64,000 nucleotides of DNA from Salegentibacter agarivorans (GTDB lineage: Bacteria > Bacteroidota > Bacteroidia > Flavobacteriales > Flavobacteriaceae): assembly GCF_900113135.1 (NCBI RefSeq), contig NZ_FOOH01000011.1, positions 62,001-126,000 of the forward strand, given 5' to 3'. The first letter of the stretch is position 1. Every line of letters begins with the position of its first letter. The notes below the pieces were generated by a model. It was not told the origin of the DNA and did not search any database. It saw nothing but the letters and a program-made list of their open reading frames with translations. Position numbers and translations under genes: made by a program. Shown here in pieces: positions 32,921-42,680 of the stretch.

Positions 32921-35002
32921 TTAATTCGTAAGTTGAATATCGTCGTAATAATAAGTGCTGCCGTCACCTGCTACACCTTCAATAATTTCAAAGAATAAAA
33001 TCACTTTAGAATATTCCTGCACAATTTGCTCATCTGAAAATTCAAAAACTAATTCTTCCCATTGATTGGCTACAGTAGTAATAGCATCTACTTCGGCAAA
33101 TATTCCAGAGTCATCGTTATTTTCTAATTTCACTCTAACCGGAATATCAGCCTTTGGTGAATACACTTTTACGCTAATTTTATTGTTTCCGTTAAATTCT
33201 ATGGGACCGTCTAACTGAAGTGTTGTACCAGCGTAAAATAGGGCACCTTCGGTTTTTGTACTTCTCACAACAGTATTACTGGTATTGATGCCTTCTTGAA
33301 AAGGGTTTTCTTCAACTGCAGAATCTGCTCCTTCAAAAGGAGTTAGAGAATAGGTTAAAGAAGAGTTTTCAAAAGTCGCCGGTAATGTAACAGCAGTTGC
33401 ATCACTCTCTGAAAAAAAATAAAGATTGTCAATATAAAAAGCACCACCGGGAGCAGTTCCCACATCAAATTTGAACTGAAAAATATCGCTTATATTAAGA
33501 TCCTGACTGGTAAATTCAGACAAGGGAATTTCAATACTGTTCCATTGATTTGGAGTTACATTCAAGTTTACACTTTTTTCTCCTGAACCAGAAGAAATAA
33601 GAAAGAATGGTATTGAGGAGTAATCTCCAGACCAAACATCTATGTGAACAGATTCAAATGCAGTTACATCTATAGCCTCTCCAATATCAATTCCCTGATA
33701 ATTTGCGTTGCCATATTTAATCGCCTCATTTCCATTTACAGAAACCACTTCATAGGTTGTTGATTGACCCCAATCTGGATAATAGTCAACGCCTGCGGGA
33801 TCTGAATACTTATCACTAAATATTGACTTTACATCCTCTTCTAAATGAATTGGGGTCGGAGCGGCATTTACCGGCGAAGTTGGCACCTGTACACTTTCAT
33901 CATAAAAGAATACATTATCTACTAATACAGTAGTCTCACCTTCAGGTGTAGCTGAATAAATCAATTGAGAAATATGTGCTCTGGTGGTTAAATCTGTAAA
34001 GTCTTCCAGAGGAATGTCAAGAGTTACCCATTCTCCCTGGGGCATGTCCTCAATTACCACTTCATGCTCAACATCATCACCACCTCCATCATAAACACCG
34101 TTAGGTCCAAAGTCTACAAGTTTAACTTTAAAGGTTTCTGCATCTAGAGAGAAAATATCAGTACGTAAATGAGTCATGTTAGTTGCATCAATCTGAGTGC
34201 TTTCAGTTAAAATTCCAGCATAATTTAAATCAGTATATTTCTTAATATCATTTCCTTCAATGTCCGTTTCTTCCAGTTCTGCAGCTGACCAATCCGTGAG
34301 CCAGGTATCTACTGGTACATTTGTATAAGTATTACTGAATAGTGAGATAACACTTTCAGGTAATTTATTGGGAGTAGGTGCAGGAACTGGTCCATTCATT
34401 TCTACAGTTTCTGTATATTCAACCGTTGCTGTACCACCACTTAGGGCAATTACCTTAATATCATAGGTTCCTATTTCAGCATAGGTATGAGTAATAGATT
34501 CTCCTAGCATAAGTAAGGTTGGCACCTCATCTTCTTCATCACCAAAGTAAACCTCAAACATTGCAGCATAATCTGCTGCTGCAGAAACAGAAACCGAATA
34601 TCCATCAGTATTCTTTGTAATATCCACCTCCAGGTTTTCAGGAGCAAGGAAAGAAACGGTTAAAGGTTGAATTCCCGAAGTCATTTTACCGTTAATATGA
34701 GTCCCGGTAACCTCTACTTCATATTCACCTTCTGCATAAACGTGTTCTACGGCATCTCCTACTTTAATCCCTTCTGCAGGAGTAGAACCATCACCGAAAT
34801 CTACGGTATACACCGCAGCTCCTTCACCGGTTGGGGTAATCTCTACCAAACCGGAATTATCTTGAGTTATTTGAAATGTTGCACCCAAATTTGCCGGTGC
34901 CTGTACCTGCTCAAGATCTACAAGGGCATCGTCATCACTCTCGCAGCCAAAAAATGGTAGAGCAAGAAGGAATGCAAAAATTATTTTATAATGTCTTTTC
35001 AT
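32921..35002 (-). CDS. Surface glycan-binding lipoprotein (SusE/SGBP-like) with PKD and repeated CBM-like domains
   Basis: This 693-residue lipoprotein (MKRHYKIIFAFLLALPFFGC) has two PKD-like domains (about 35-115 with VDFGDGS, and 120-200 with EVYFGDEED). Three beta-sandwich modules follow, the first two ending in near-identical motifs, VDNVFFYDES (about 370) and IDNLYFFSES (about 535), and the last in YYDDIQLTN. That motif is the usual end of carbohydrate-binding-like jelly rolls. It lies between SusD and PKD-GH16 with 12-bp gaps, the place of surface glycan-binding proteins in such loci. It has no catalytic motif that I can see. Confidence 0.85.
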   Translation of the reverse strand: MKRHYKIIFAFLLALPFFGCESDDDALVDLEQVQAPANLGATFQITQDNSGLVEITPTGEGAAVYTVDFGDGSTPAEGIKVGDAVEHVYAEGEYEVEVTGTHINGKMTSGIQPLTVSFLAPENLEVDITKNTDGYSVSVSAAADYAAMFEVYFGDEEDEVPTLLMLGESITHTYAEIGTYDIKVIALSGGTATVEYTETVEMNGPVPAPTPNKLPESVISLFSNTYTNVPVDTWLTDWSAAELEETDIEGNDIKKYTDLNYAGILTESTQIDATNMTHLRTDIFSLDAETFKVKLVDFGPNGVYDGGGDDVEHEVVIEDMPQGEWVTLDIPLEDFTDLTTRAHISQLIYSATPEGETTVLVDNVFFYDESVQVPTSPVNAAPTPIHLEEDVKSIFSDKYSDPAGVDYYPDWGQSTTYEVVSVNGNEAIKYGNANYQGIDIGEAIDVTAFESVHIDVWSGDYSSIPFFLISSGSGEKSVNLNVTPNQWNSIEIPLSEFTSQDLNISDIFQFKFDVGTAPGGAFYIDNLYFFSESDATAVTLPATFENSSLTYSLTPFEGADSAVEENPFQEGINTSNTVVRSTKTEGALFYAGTTLQLDGPIEFNGNNKISVKVYSPKADIPVRVKLENNDDSGIFAEVDAITTVANQWEELVFEFSDEQIVQEYSKVILFFEIIEGVAGDGSTYYYDDIQLTN

Positions 35003-35014
35003 AATTCTAATGTT

Positions 35015-36478
35015 TTAGTATCCCGGATTTTGCTCCCAGTTGCCCTGAGAAAATTCTATTTCTTCTAACGGAATAGGGAAAAGTTCATTTTTCCCTGCAG
35101 TAAATCCTTCAATGTTATCTGCGGCTCTGCCGGTTCTTACCAAATCAAAGAAACGGTGACCTTCGCCTACTAATTCTTTTCTTCTTTCTTCGTAAATAAT
35201 TTCGGTAAGTGCATTTCCTGCAGCATCTACTCCATCTAACCCTGCTCTCTCACGAACTTCATTAAGGTAAGTTCTAGCCTCACTATCGTCTATTCCGCCA
35301 CGGTTCAGGGCTTCAGCAGCCATTAATAAAACATCGGCATAACGAATAGAACGGTAATTATTAGGCTGGGTAAGGTTAGCATCACCTACGTTATCATTTT
35401 CTCTTGGAAGGTATTTTCGGTTAAAATAACCGGTGTGTTTGTAGCCTTCAGCATAAGTTGCGCCGGTTTCTGCCGCCCAGGCTTCGATATCTAAAATGGA
35501 AAGATCTCTACGAATATCATCTTCTGTAAACAAATCGTATGCTTCCTGAGTAGGAACATTAAAACTGAAACCAGGTTCAAAAACAGGACCCGAATAATTT
35601 CTTATTCCCTGGAAACCTACAGCTACATTACCTTCACTACATTGTAAACATCCAAAACCTGCTCCTTCTTCACCGGTGTATTGCACCTCAAAAACCGATT
35701 CTTCGTTATTCTCACCTTCCTGTAAGAAAAGAGTATCAAAATCTGCTAAAGCGTAAGGACCATTTTCGATCAAATCTGTCAACACATTTGCAGCTTCATC
35801 AAATTCTTCCTGATATAAATGCGCTTTACCAAGCAAAGCCATTGCAGCTCCTTTGGTTGCTCTACCAGTTTCAGGTGCAGCATAATTAAGGTTTTCTATA
35901 GCAAATTGTAAATCGCTTTCAATTTGCGCGTAAACTTCTTCGGTAGAAGCTCTTGGAACAGAAGTCTCATCTCCTAATACAAAACGCTCATCTCCTTTTA
36001 TTGGAATTGGCCCAAACCATTTTACCAATTCAAAAGTGAAATAAGCACGTAAAAAACGAACCTCAGCAATAATCATTTCGAGACCTTCAAAATCTGTTTT
36101 GTCCTGAAATTCCAAAACATAGTTTGCGCGTTGTACCCCAGCAAAATTCCAATCCCAAACATCGTCCAGGTTATCGTTTACAGGAGTATGCGTCATTTCA
36201 TCTACTTGTTGAAAGCCTATAACATCATTGGCGCTTTCACCTCCACTTAATGTATTATCTGAAGCAATTTCGCCCAGCAATACATTTACGTAAGTAGATT
36301 GTAAAATATCATAAACGCCAATTAACGCGTTGTAATAATCTTCTTCAGAATTAAAATAATTCTCAGAATCTATATTGTATTCTTCGGTTTTTTCCAAATA
36401 ATCTTCGCTGCAACCAAAACTGAAAGCCAGCAGGAGCAGAAGAAGCATTTTATTGAATATGTTGTTATATCTCTTCAT
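35015..36478 (-). CDS. SusD/RagB family nutrient-binding lipoprotein
   Basis: This 487-residue lipoprotein (MKRYNNIFNKMLLLLLLAFS, lipobox SFG-C) has the SusD TPR-like scaffold: RAYFTFELVKWFGPIPIKG, ALLGKAHLYQEEFDEAANVL and the C-terminal RRKELVGEGHRFFDLVRTGR and NELFPIPLEEIEF. SusD proteins cap the SusC channel and hold the oligosaccharide. It follows SusC by 11 bp. Neighbouring GH16 and GH3 genes point to beta-1,3-glucan as ligand. Confidence 0.97.
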   Translation of the reverse strand: MKRYNNIFNKMLLLLLLAFSFGCSEDYLEKTEEYNIDSENYFNSEEDYYNALIGVYDILQSTYVNVLLGEIASDNTLSGGESANDVIGFQQVDEMTHTPVNDNLDDVWDWNFAGVQRANYVLEFQDKTDFEGLEMIIAEVRFLRAYFTFELVKWFGPIPIKGDERFVLGDETSVPRASTEEVYAQIESDLQFAIENLNYAAPETGRATKGAAMALLGKAHLYQEEFDEAANVLTDLIENGPYALADFDTLFLQEGENNEESVFEVQYTGEEGAGFGCLQCSEGNVAVGFQGIRNYSGPVFEPGFSFNVPTQEAYDLFTEDDIRRDLSILDIEAWAAETGATYAEGYKHTGYFNRKYLPRENDNVGDANLTQPNNYRSIRYADVLLMAAEALNRGGIDDSEARTYLNEVRERAGLDGVDAAGNALTEIIYEERRKELVGEGHRFFDLVRTGRAADNIEGFTAGKNELFPIPLEEIEFSQGNWEQNPGY

Positions 36479-36489
36479 TGTGCGATTTT

Positions 36490-39400
36490 TTAAAAGTTAA
36501 GGTTTAAACCTGCAAGGAAAATTCTTGGTACAGGGTAGAATCCGTAGTCAATTCCGCCACCAATAGCTTCACCGGTAGAGGCCGAAGGATCAAAACCTTT
36601 GTAATTAGTGAAAGTGTAAAGGTTTTGTACCGAAGCATAAACTCTTAAGCGGTTTATACCTACTTGCTCTAAAAATGTTTCAGGCAGGCTATAACCCAGC
36701 TGAACATTCTGAATCCTTGCATAAGAAGCGTCTTCAACATAAAAATCTGAAAAAGCCACATTAGAAGTTGCACCTGTTGTTACACGAGGCACTTCGTTGC
36801 TTGTTCCCGGCCCGGTCCATCTTTCTAAATAATAAGCGTGGCGATTTACATTTGGCTGATTACGCTCGTAATTTCTTACCATATCGTTCCCTAAAGAAGC
36901 GTATGTATACGCGGTAAAATCGAAATTCTTATAATTGAAATTAAGATTTAAGCCCATTGTAGCGGTAGGAATAGGATCGCCAATATTGGTACGATCATCT
37001 ACATTTATAACTCCGTCACCATTGGTATCTACATAACGAATATCGCCAGGCGAGGCTTCAGCACCTAACGATTCCTGTGAAGGATGCGCATCTACTTCTT
37101 CCTGCGTTTGGAAAATCCCGTCGGTTTTATATCCGTAGAAATAACCAATAGGGAAACCTTCCTGAAAACGTGCCGGTTGTGGTTGTCCCACACCAAATTG
37201 ACCGCCGGGAAGAAACTCGGTTCCATTTACCGCGGTTACTTCATTCCTTAAGAAAGTGGCATTATAACCAATTCCAACTCGAATATCGTCCCCAAAATTT
37301 TCTTTATAATTAATAGCAAATTCAAAACCTTCATTTCGGGTAGTTCCAGCATTTATAGTTGGAGCGCCAGATCCCGGTGCGCCACCACCAAAAATCCCCG
37401 AAACAGGAATTCCTGCAACCAAAAGATCTTTTCGATCTTCTCTAAAAATATCGGCGGCAATATCAACTCTGTTATTAAAAAGCCTAAGATCTATACCAAT
37501 GTTTGTTTTTTCGGCTTCTTCCCAGCCTGCCCCGGGATTTGCAATTCTACCTAAAGCGGTACCGTTTACTAAACTCCCATTTAAAACATAAGTAGCTTCA
37601 CCATCTAATAATGAACGGTAGAATTCTGCGCCACCGGCTTCATCATTACCAAGTATACCAAAACTTCCTCTTAATTTTAAGAATGAAATTACATTAGAAT
37701 CTTCTAAGAAATCTTCTTCAGAAAGAATCCAACCAGCCGTTGCTGACGGGAAATAACCTACACGGTTTTCCGGGCCAAATCTTGTGGAAGCATCTCTACG
37801 AAGCATCCCAGAAACAAGGTATTTTCCTTGATAATCGTACTGTAGCCTTCCGAAGAAGGATAACTTTCTAATGTCATATTTATAAGCACTGTTGTTCAAA
37901 CCATCGTTTGTTCCCGTAGTTAGGCTAATATCAGCAAAGTCCCAGGAGTTATTTGGAACATCATAACCAGTAGCATATAAACCATCTCCCCAGTCCCTAA
38001 TTACCGTCATCCCGGCAGTACCGGTTAAATGGTGTGTTTCATTAAAAGTATTCTCGTAAGTCCCAAAAAGGTCATAGGTATAAGAATTATCGTTAATTCG
38101 GTTTTGGTTTACCGTACTACGAACATTGTTAAAAACCTTTCCCGGCCCATAATCTATAATTGGCGCAAAATCTTTTCCTTTTGAATTAGATAGACTGTAA
38201 CCAATTCTGGAGGTGAAGGTCAATTCTTCTATAGGCGTATAATCCAGACTGAAAGAACCGTTGAATTTATTAAGATTATAGTCATTAAAGGTATTTTCAA
38301 TTTGTGAAAGTGGATTAATAATCTCGTTTCCTAATCTTCCTTCCAAATCTTCCTGGTCGCGGCTAAATGTGGACGGAATATTCAAGGCGTTAAATAAAAC
38401 AGAACCTAAGCCGTTTTCGTTAATAGATCTTCGGTTTAGACTTGTATAAATTGAATTGGCGGTAAATTTAAATTCATCTGAAATATCTACCCCAATATTA
38501 AATCTCGCGGTGCTTCTTTGAAAATCAGATTTTTCAGCGCCAATTATTCCTTCCTGGTCAAGGTGTGAAACCCCGAACGAATAGGTTACTTTTTCTGAAC
38601 CTCCATTTAAAGTAAGGTTATGACTCATAATTGGAGAAGTGTCAAAAACCTCGTCCTGAAAATTTGTTCCCCTACCTAAATCGCTAACATTGGGATAAGG
38701 CAAGGCCTGGCCATTGTTGGCATAACTTTCATTTAAAAGTAAAGCATATTCTGTGGCATTCAATAGTGGTAATTTTCTTGAAGTTTCCTGCATTCCTACA
38801 TAAGCATCATACTGTACGGTAGGCGCGGTATTCTTTTTACCAGATTTTGTAGTTACCAAAACCACTCCATTAGCTCCTGCAATACCATAAATTGCGGCTT
38901 GCGCATCTTTTAGGATAGAAATAGATTCAATATCGTTAGGGTTTATAGTGTTTAAATCTCCCTGGTAACCGTCTATAAGAATTAGCGGGCCATTTTCACT
39001 GTTGGAAGCGATTCCTCGAATATTTACATTAATTCCTGCTCCCGGTGCGCCGGAAGATGGAGTAACATTCACCCCGGCCGCAGTACCCTGCAGGGCCTGC
39101 TCAATTTTAATAGGATTAAGTTCTTCAATAGTTTCATTGGAAACAACGGAAACGGCACCGGTAATATCTTTACGTTGCTGGGTTCCATAACCAATTACTA
39201 CAACTTCTTCTAAAGCAGCAGCATCTGTTTTTAATGTAACATCTATTACATTCTGATTTTCTCCCACGGTAACTTCCTGCGGAAGAAACCCCACATAGGA
39301 AAATACTAAAACGTCTCCGGCTGAAACTTCATTAATGGTGTAATTTCCATCAAAATCGGTTACCACTCCATTAGAAGTATTTTTTACAATAATGTTTACT

Positions 39401-39516
39401 CCCGGTAGTGGAAGTCCGGTATCAGCTTCATCTACCATTCCCGAAACAGAAAAGGTTTGTGCCTGCAAGGAAAAGGTTCCTATACAAAACAAAATTAGTA
39501 CGAGTATTTTATTCAT
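36490..39516 (-). CDS. SusC/RagA family TonB-dependent transporter
   Basis: This 1008-residue outer-membrane receptor has a signal peptide (MNKILVLILFCIGTFSLQAQ), a CarboxypepD_reg-like beta-sandwich (about 22-105), a region ALEEVVVIGYGTQQRKDITG that marks the SusC TonB-box/plug boundary, the plug (about 115-225, LILIDGYQGDLNTINPNDIES) and a 22-strand barrel ending LAGLNLNF. It imports oligosaccharides across the outer membrane with energy from TonB. It is the first gene of the operon, facing a 240-bp upstream region shared with the end of the regulator gene. Confidence 0.97.
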   Translation of the reverse strand: MNKILVLILFCIGTFSLQAQTFSVSGMVDEADTGLPLPGVNIIVKNTSNGVVTDFDGNYTINEVSAGDVLVFSYVGFLPQEVTVGENQNVIDVTLKTDAAALEEVVVIGYGTQQRKDITGAVSVVSNETIEELNPIKIEQALQGTAAGVNVTPSSGAPGAGINVNIRGIASNSENGPLILIDGYQGDLNTINPNDIESISILKDAQAAIYGIAGANGVVLVTTKSGKKNTAPTVQYDAYVGMQETSRKLPLLNATEYALLLNESYANNGQALPYPNVSDLGRGTNFQDEVFDTSPIMSHNLTLNGGSEKVTYSFGVSHLDQEGIIGAEKSDFQRSTARFNIGVDISDEFKFTANSIYTSLNRRSINENGLGSVLFNALNIPSTFSRDQEDLEGRLGNEIINPLSQIENTFNDYNLNKFNGSFSLDYTPIEELTFTSRIGYSLSNSKGKDFAPIIDYGPGKVFNNVRSTVNQNRINDNSYTYDLFGTYENTFNETHHLTGTAGMTVIRDWGDGLYATGYDVPNNSWDFADISLTTGTNDGLNNSAYKYDIRKLSFFGRLQYDYQGKYLVSGMLRRDASTRFGPENRVGYFPSATAGWILSEEDFLEDSNVISFLKLRGSFGILGNDEAGGAEFYRSLLDGEATYVLNGSLVNGTALGRIANPGAGWEEAEKTNIGIDLRLFNNRVDIAADIFREDRKDLLVAGIPVSGIFGGGAPGSGAPTINAGTTRNEGFEFAINYKENFGDDIRVGIGYNATFLRNEVTAVNGTEFLPGGQFGVGQPQPARFQEGFPIGYFYGYKTDGIFQTQEEVDAHPSQESLGAEASPGDIRYVDTNGDGVINVDDRTNIGDPIPTATMGLNLNFNYKNFDFTAYTYASLGNDMVRNYERNQPNVNRHAYYLERWTGPGTSNEVPRVTTGATSNVAFSDFYVEDASYARIQNVQLGYSLPETFLEQVGINRLRVYASVQNLYTFTNYKGFDPSASTGEAIGGGIDYGFYPVPRIFLAGLNLNF

Positions 39517-39756
39517 TTGTTGATGATTTAAATTCGGAAATCAATGTATTAAGAAAGCATTAACAGCAATAATAAATCACCCTTACAAATAGTATACAGG
39601 AAAAATTATTAGGTGAATTTTGCGAAATATGCATACAAAACCCGCTGAAATCAATGAATACGCAGCCTATAATTATTTTAAGCTAAATATTGATTTTCTG
39701 TGGTTTACATTAAATGTTGTGGTAATGTTGAGGAAGAATACGTTCATGTAAAGGCA
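39517..39756 (-). promoter_or_regulatory. Probable control region of the SusC-led operon
   Basis: This 240-bp A/T-rich gap between the regulator stop and the SusC start must hold the operon promoter. I see a TACTATTTG stretch on the minus strand (near 39585-39593), which is only a loose -7 match, and no clear TTTG partner. No strong terminator for the regulator gene is visible. The exact binding site is not resolved. Confidence 0.35.
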
Positions 39757-42525
39757 CTAAAACTTAAGGATGTATTCTACCAATCCCTGATCATGCTCTA
39801 AATTCATTTTCTTCCGCAAACGATATCGTTTTATTTCTACACTTCTCACCGAAATATTAAGCAGTGGAGCGATCTCTTTTGAGGATAAATTGAGCCTTAA
39901 ATAAGCACAAAGTTTAAGATCGTTAGAAGTTAGGTTAGGATGTTCTTTTTTTACAGATTGCAGGAAATCCTTGTCGGCATTATCAAAAGCTTCTTTAAAT
40001 AGTTTCCAGTTATCTTTTTCGGCAATATTCTTATTAATAATAGAAATGACCTCCTGAATATCTTCCTTTTTATTGGCTTCAGTCAGTTTGTTTTTAAGCT
40101 GGGTAAGAAATTCATTCTTTTTAATAATATTCATCGTAGAGGCCGCTAATTCCCGGTTTTTAGAAGCTACATCAGATTCCAGTTTTTGATTTTGAAGTGT
40201 AATAATCTCCTGTTGCGATTCTAATTGCCGTATTTCCAGCTTCTTTTTATTCTGTTCCAATAATCTTTCCCGCTGTTTTCTGTAATATCCCGTGTAAATT
40301 TTATGCAAGATAAAAATGAGCAATAAGAAAAGTAAAATATAAACTACAATTGCTACCGTTGTAGCGTACCATGGTAAAGCAATAGTGAATGCGTAAGTAG
40401 CTATTTCACTTATACTGTTATTATATTTACCACGTACTTCAAATACATAATCTCCCGCCGGAAGATTTTCAAAAGTTGCGCTACCGTTGCGTTGCCAGGT
40501 GCTCCAACCCGTACTAAAACCTTTAATTCTATAACTATACACCGGTTTTGCAAGTTTGGAATAGGCCGGTATACTAAATTCAAAATTGATATTATTAACC
40601 GAGTTTGGTAATTCTAATTGATTAAGGTCTAACTTGTGACTTTTAAACTCCTCCTCCAACGCAGCAGTAGAAACCTTATTTATATTAAGTTGCTCCATAG
40701 AAGGCAAATCTAAAGGGGTAGAAAAAATAGTATAGCCTACATTAGAACCCACCAGATATTCACTTTCCCCAATTAGGGAAATATTTTCAAAACCCTTCGC
40801 AATACTCCTATATTCTAAGGGAATAGCTGCCGATTTTGCGCTTAACCTATCCTGAAAAGCATCTCGGGTAACATATAAAAGATTGTCTTCACCAAATCCC
40901 CACCAGGTATTATCGGGTAAAACGTGGGAAATTCCGCTAATTCTTTGCTCCTGAATTAAATTATTTAATTCATTTTCAAGGCTGAAGGTGTCAGTTTTTG
41001 GTTCATATTTATAAATTTCATCTTCAGTAGAATAATAGATAGCGCCATTAAACTGAAATACTTTAAGTCCCATACCACCATCGTAGGATACGCTGTAATT
41101 TTCCAGGTCTAAAACTTCATTTACTTCAGCATTAATTTTTAATTTAAAAACTCCCTTATGATCGTGGCCCACCCAAAAAGTAGAATCATTCTGTACCACT
41201 AAATTTCTCGAAGAAAGATCGAAATTTGCTAAATAAACGGGATCATTTTCAACATTTCCTTCTTCCCAAAAACTAATTCCGTCGTAATGCCCCTGAAGCA
41301 GTCCGTTTTTAAATTCCCTTATTTCCCAGACCCCGGGACCATCTGAAATATGGGTTGCACTGTTCCCTTCAATTGCAAAAATTCCGCGGTCATGCCCTGC
41401 GTAAAGTTTTCCTTTAATTTCATTAATACTCCATACCTGACCGCTAGTACCGGGAATGAGTTCATAAGTATTAGAAGTTCCTATTTTAAGATACAAACCC
41501 TGGTTAGTACCTAAATACAAATTATCCCCAAATTGATGACTGCAATAAACCGTGCCTACTTTTCCCGAAATATCGGTGAATAACCTAAACGGACTTTTAC
41601 GATTAATAAGCACAAGTCCATTATCCAGCCCACCCCAAATATTACCGGCTTTATCCTCCAAAATTGATAAAACCGTATTATTATTAATTACCGGTTGGAG
41701 CAATTGGTAGTTTTGTGAAGTTGCCAGGTCATAAACGTGCAGCCCATTACCAATGCTTCCTAAAACAAGGGTTTGGTCTTCCAGCAATTTTGCGGTAAAA
41801 ATACTTTCATTTAAAGGATAATCTTTAAACTGAAAAGGCTCCCAATTAGAATTTTCAATAGTGAAAAGCCCGTCATCACGGGTAACGGCAAGCATTTTAT
41901 TTTCTTCAAAAGGAAATAGACCTACAATGGGTTTGTCTTTAATTTTAGCATTAGAAATAACCTGTTCAATCCTCCCGTTGTCTATGGTGTAAAGTCCGTC
42001 TTCTGCAACCTGGTAGTAAAGTTTATTATTTACCTTAAATAAATTGGAGATAATATTACCGGCATTAATTGTATTAATTTCTTCGGTTTCCCGGGTAAAG
42101 CTATAAAGCCGACGTAAACTTTGAAAAATAATATATTCTTCCAGGGCTTCAATATGCCAGAATTGTTCGCCATCAAGGATTTTTTCTTCAGAAAGGTTTT
42201 TTAGGCTGGTATAATTTAGTTCTCCTTTTTGGTCTGTGTCCCAATATCCAAAATCCATATAAGACCCCGTATAAATTCTTTTATCCTTGGCTAACACAGA
42301 GCGAACCGCACTGGCATTTGGCACCCTGTGTAAATTCCAATGTTCACCGTTAAAAGAGAGTAAGCCAAGGTTATTGGCTATATAAATATGGTTATTATCT
42401 GCTTGCGTCAGCATCCAGTTTTGATTGCCGGCATTGTAAATTCCGGGGTCAAAATTGGTAATTGGCGGCAGCTCCTGAGCAAACAGGCTAAAGCTAAAAA
42501 ACAAAAAGAGAGCAAGTAAACGCAT
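39757..42525 (-). CDS. Membrane regulator: propeller + triple-tyrosine + LuxR-type HTH
   Basis: This 922-residue protein has a signal peptide (MRLLALFLFFSFSLFAQ), a long periplasmic beta-propeller-like part (about 20-630), a Y_Y_Y domain (about 640-715, YSYRIKGFSTGWSTW and FEVRGKYNNS), a membrane helix (about 720-745), a coiled coil and a C-terminal LuxR-type helix-turn-helix (about 865-915, LSSKEIAPLLNISVRSVEIK). There is no histidine kinase or receiver, so it is a one-component sensor binding DNA from the membrane, unlike HTCS hybrids. It lies directly before SusC and probably senses glucan oligosaccharides. Confidence 0.9.
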   Translation of the reverse strand: MRLLALFLFFSFSLFAQELPPITNFDPGIYNAGNQNWMLTQADNNHIYIANNLGLLSFNGEHWNLHRVPNASAVRSVLAKDKRIYTGSYMDFGYWDTDQKGELNYTSLKNLSEEKILDGEQFWHIEALEEYIIFQSLRRLYSFTRETEEINTINAGNIISNLFKVNNKLYYQVAEDGLYTIDNGRIEQVISNAKIKDKPIVGLFPFEENKMLAVTRDDGLFTIENSNWEPFQFKDYPLNESIFTAKLLEDQTLVLGSIGNGLHVYDLATSQNYQLLQPVINNNTVLSILEDKAGNIWGGLDNGLVLINRKSPFRLFTDISGKVGTVYCSHQFGDNLYLGTNQGLYLKIGTSNTYELIPGTSGQVWSINEIKGKLYAGHDRGIFAIEGNSATHISDGPGVWEIREFKNGLLQGHYDGISFWEEGNVENDPVYLANFDLSSRNLVVQNDSTFWVGHDHKGVFKLKINAEVNEVLDLENYSVSYDGGMGLKVFQFNGAIYYSTEDEIYKYEPKTDTFSLENELNNLIQEQRISGISHVLPDNTWWGFGEDNLLYVTRDAFQDRLSAKSAAIPLEYRSIAKGFENISLIGESEYLVGSNVGYTIFSTPLDLPSMEQLNINKVSTAALEEEFKSHKLDLNQLELPNSVNNINFEFSIPAYSKLAKPVYSYRIKGFSTGWSTWQRNGSATFENLPAGDYVFEVRGKYNNSISEIATYAFTIALPWYATTVAIVVYILLFLLLIFILHKIYTGYYRKQRERLLEQNKKKLEIRQLESQQEIITLQNQKLESDVASKNRELAASTMNIIKKNEFLTQLKNKLTEANKKEDIQEVISIINKNIAEKDNWKLFKEAFDNADKDFLQSVKKEHPNLTSNDLKLCAYLRLNLSSKEIAPLLNISVRSVEIKRYRLRKKMNLEHDQGLVEYILKF

Positions 42526-42680
42526 AGTTTAGCAAAAAACGGAAATTACTAAATAATATGGGCTTTTACTAAAGGGAAAAATTAAGAAAAGAATTATAAC
42601 GGTACTAAGAAAATCGATCGCTTTTACTTTTAAAATTGTATTAAGCAGTTTATATTACCAACTTATCTAAAAGTTAAGTT

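Noticed and set aside
42540-42680. SAM or other riboswitch before the PLP enzyme
   Set aside because: I looked for the conserved stems of a SAM element because the enzyme resembles sulfur amino-acid enzymes. Only a short AACTTA/TAAGTT hairpin is present.
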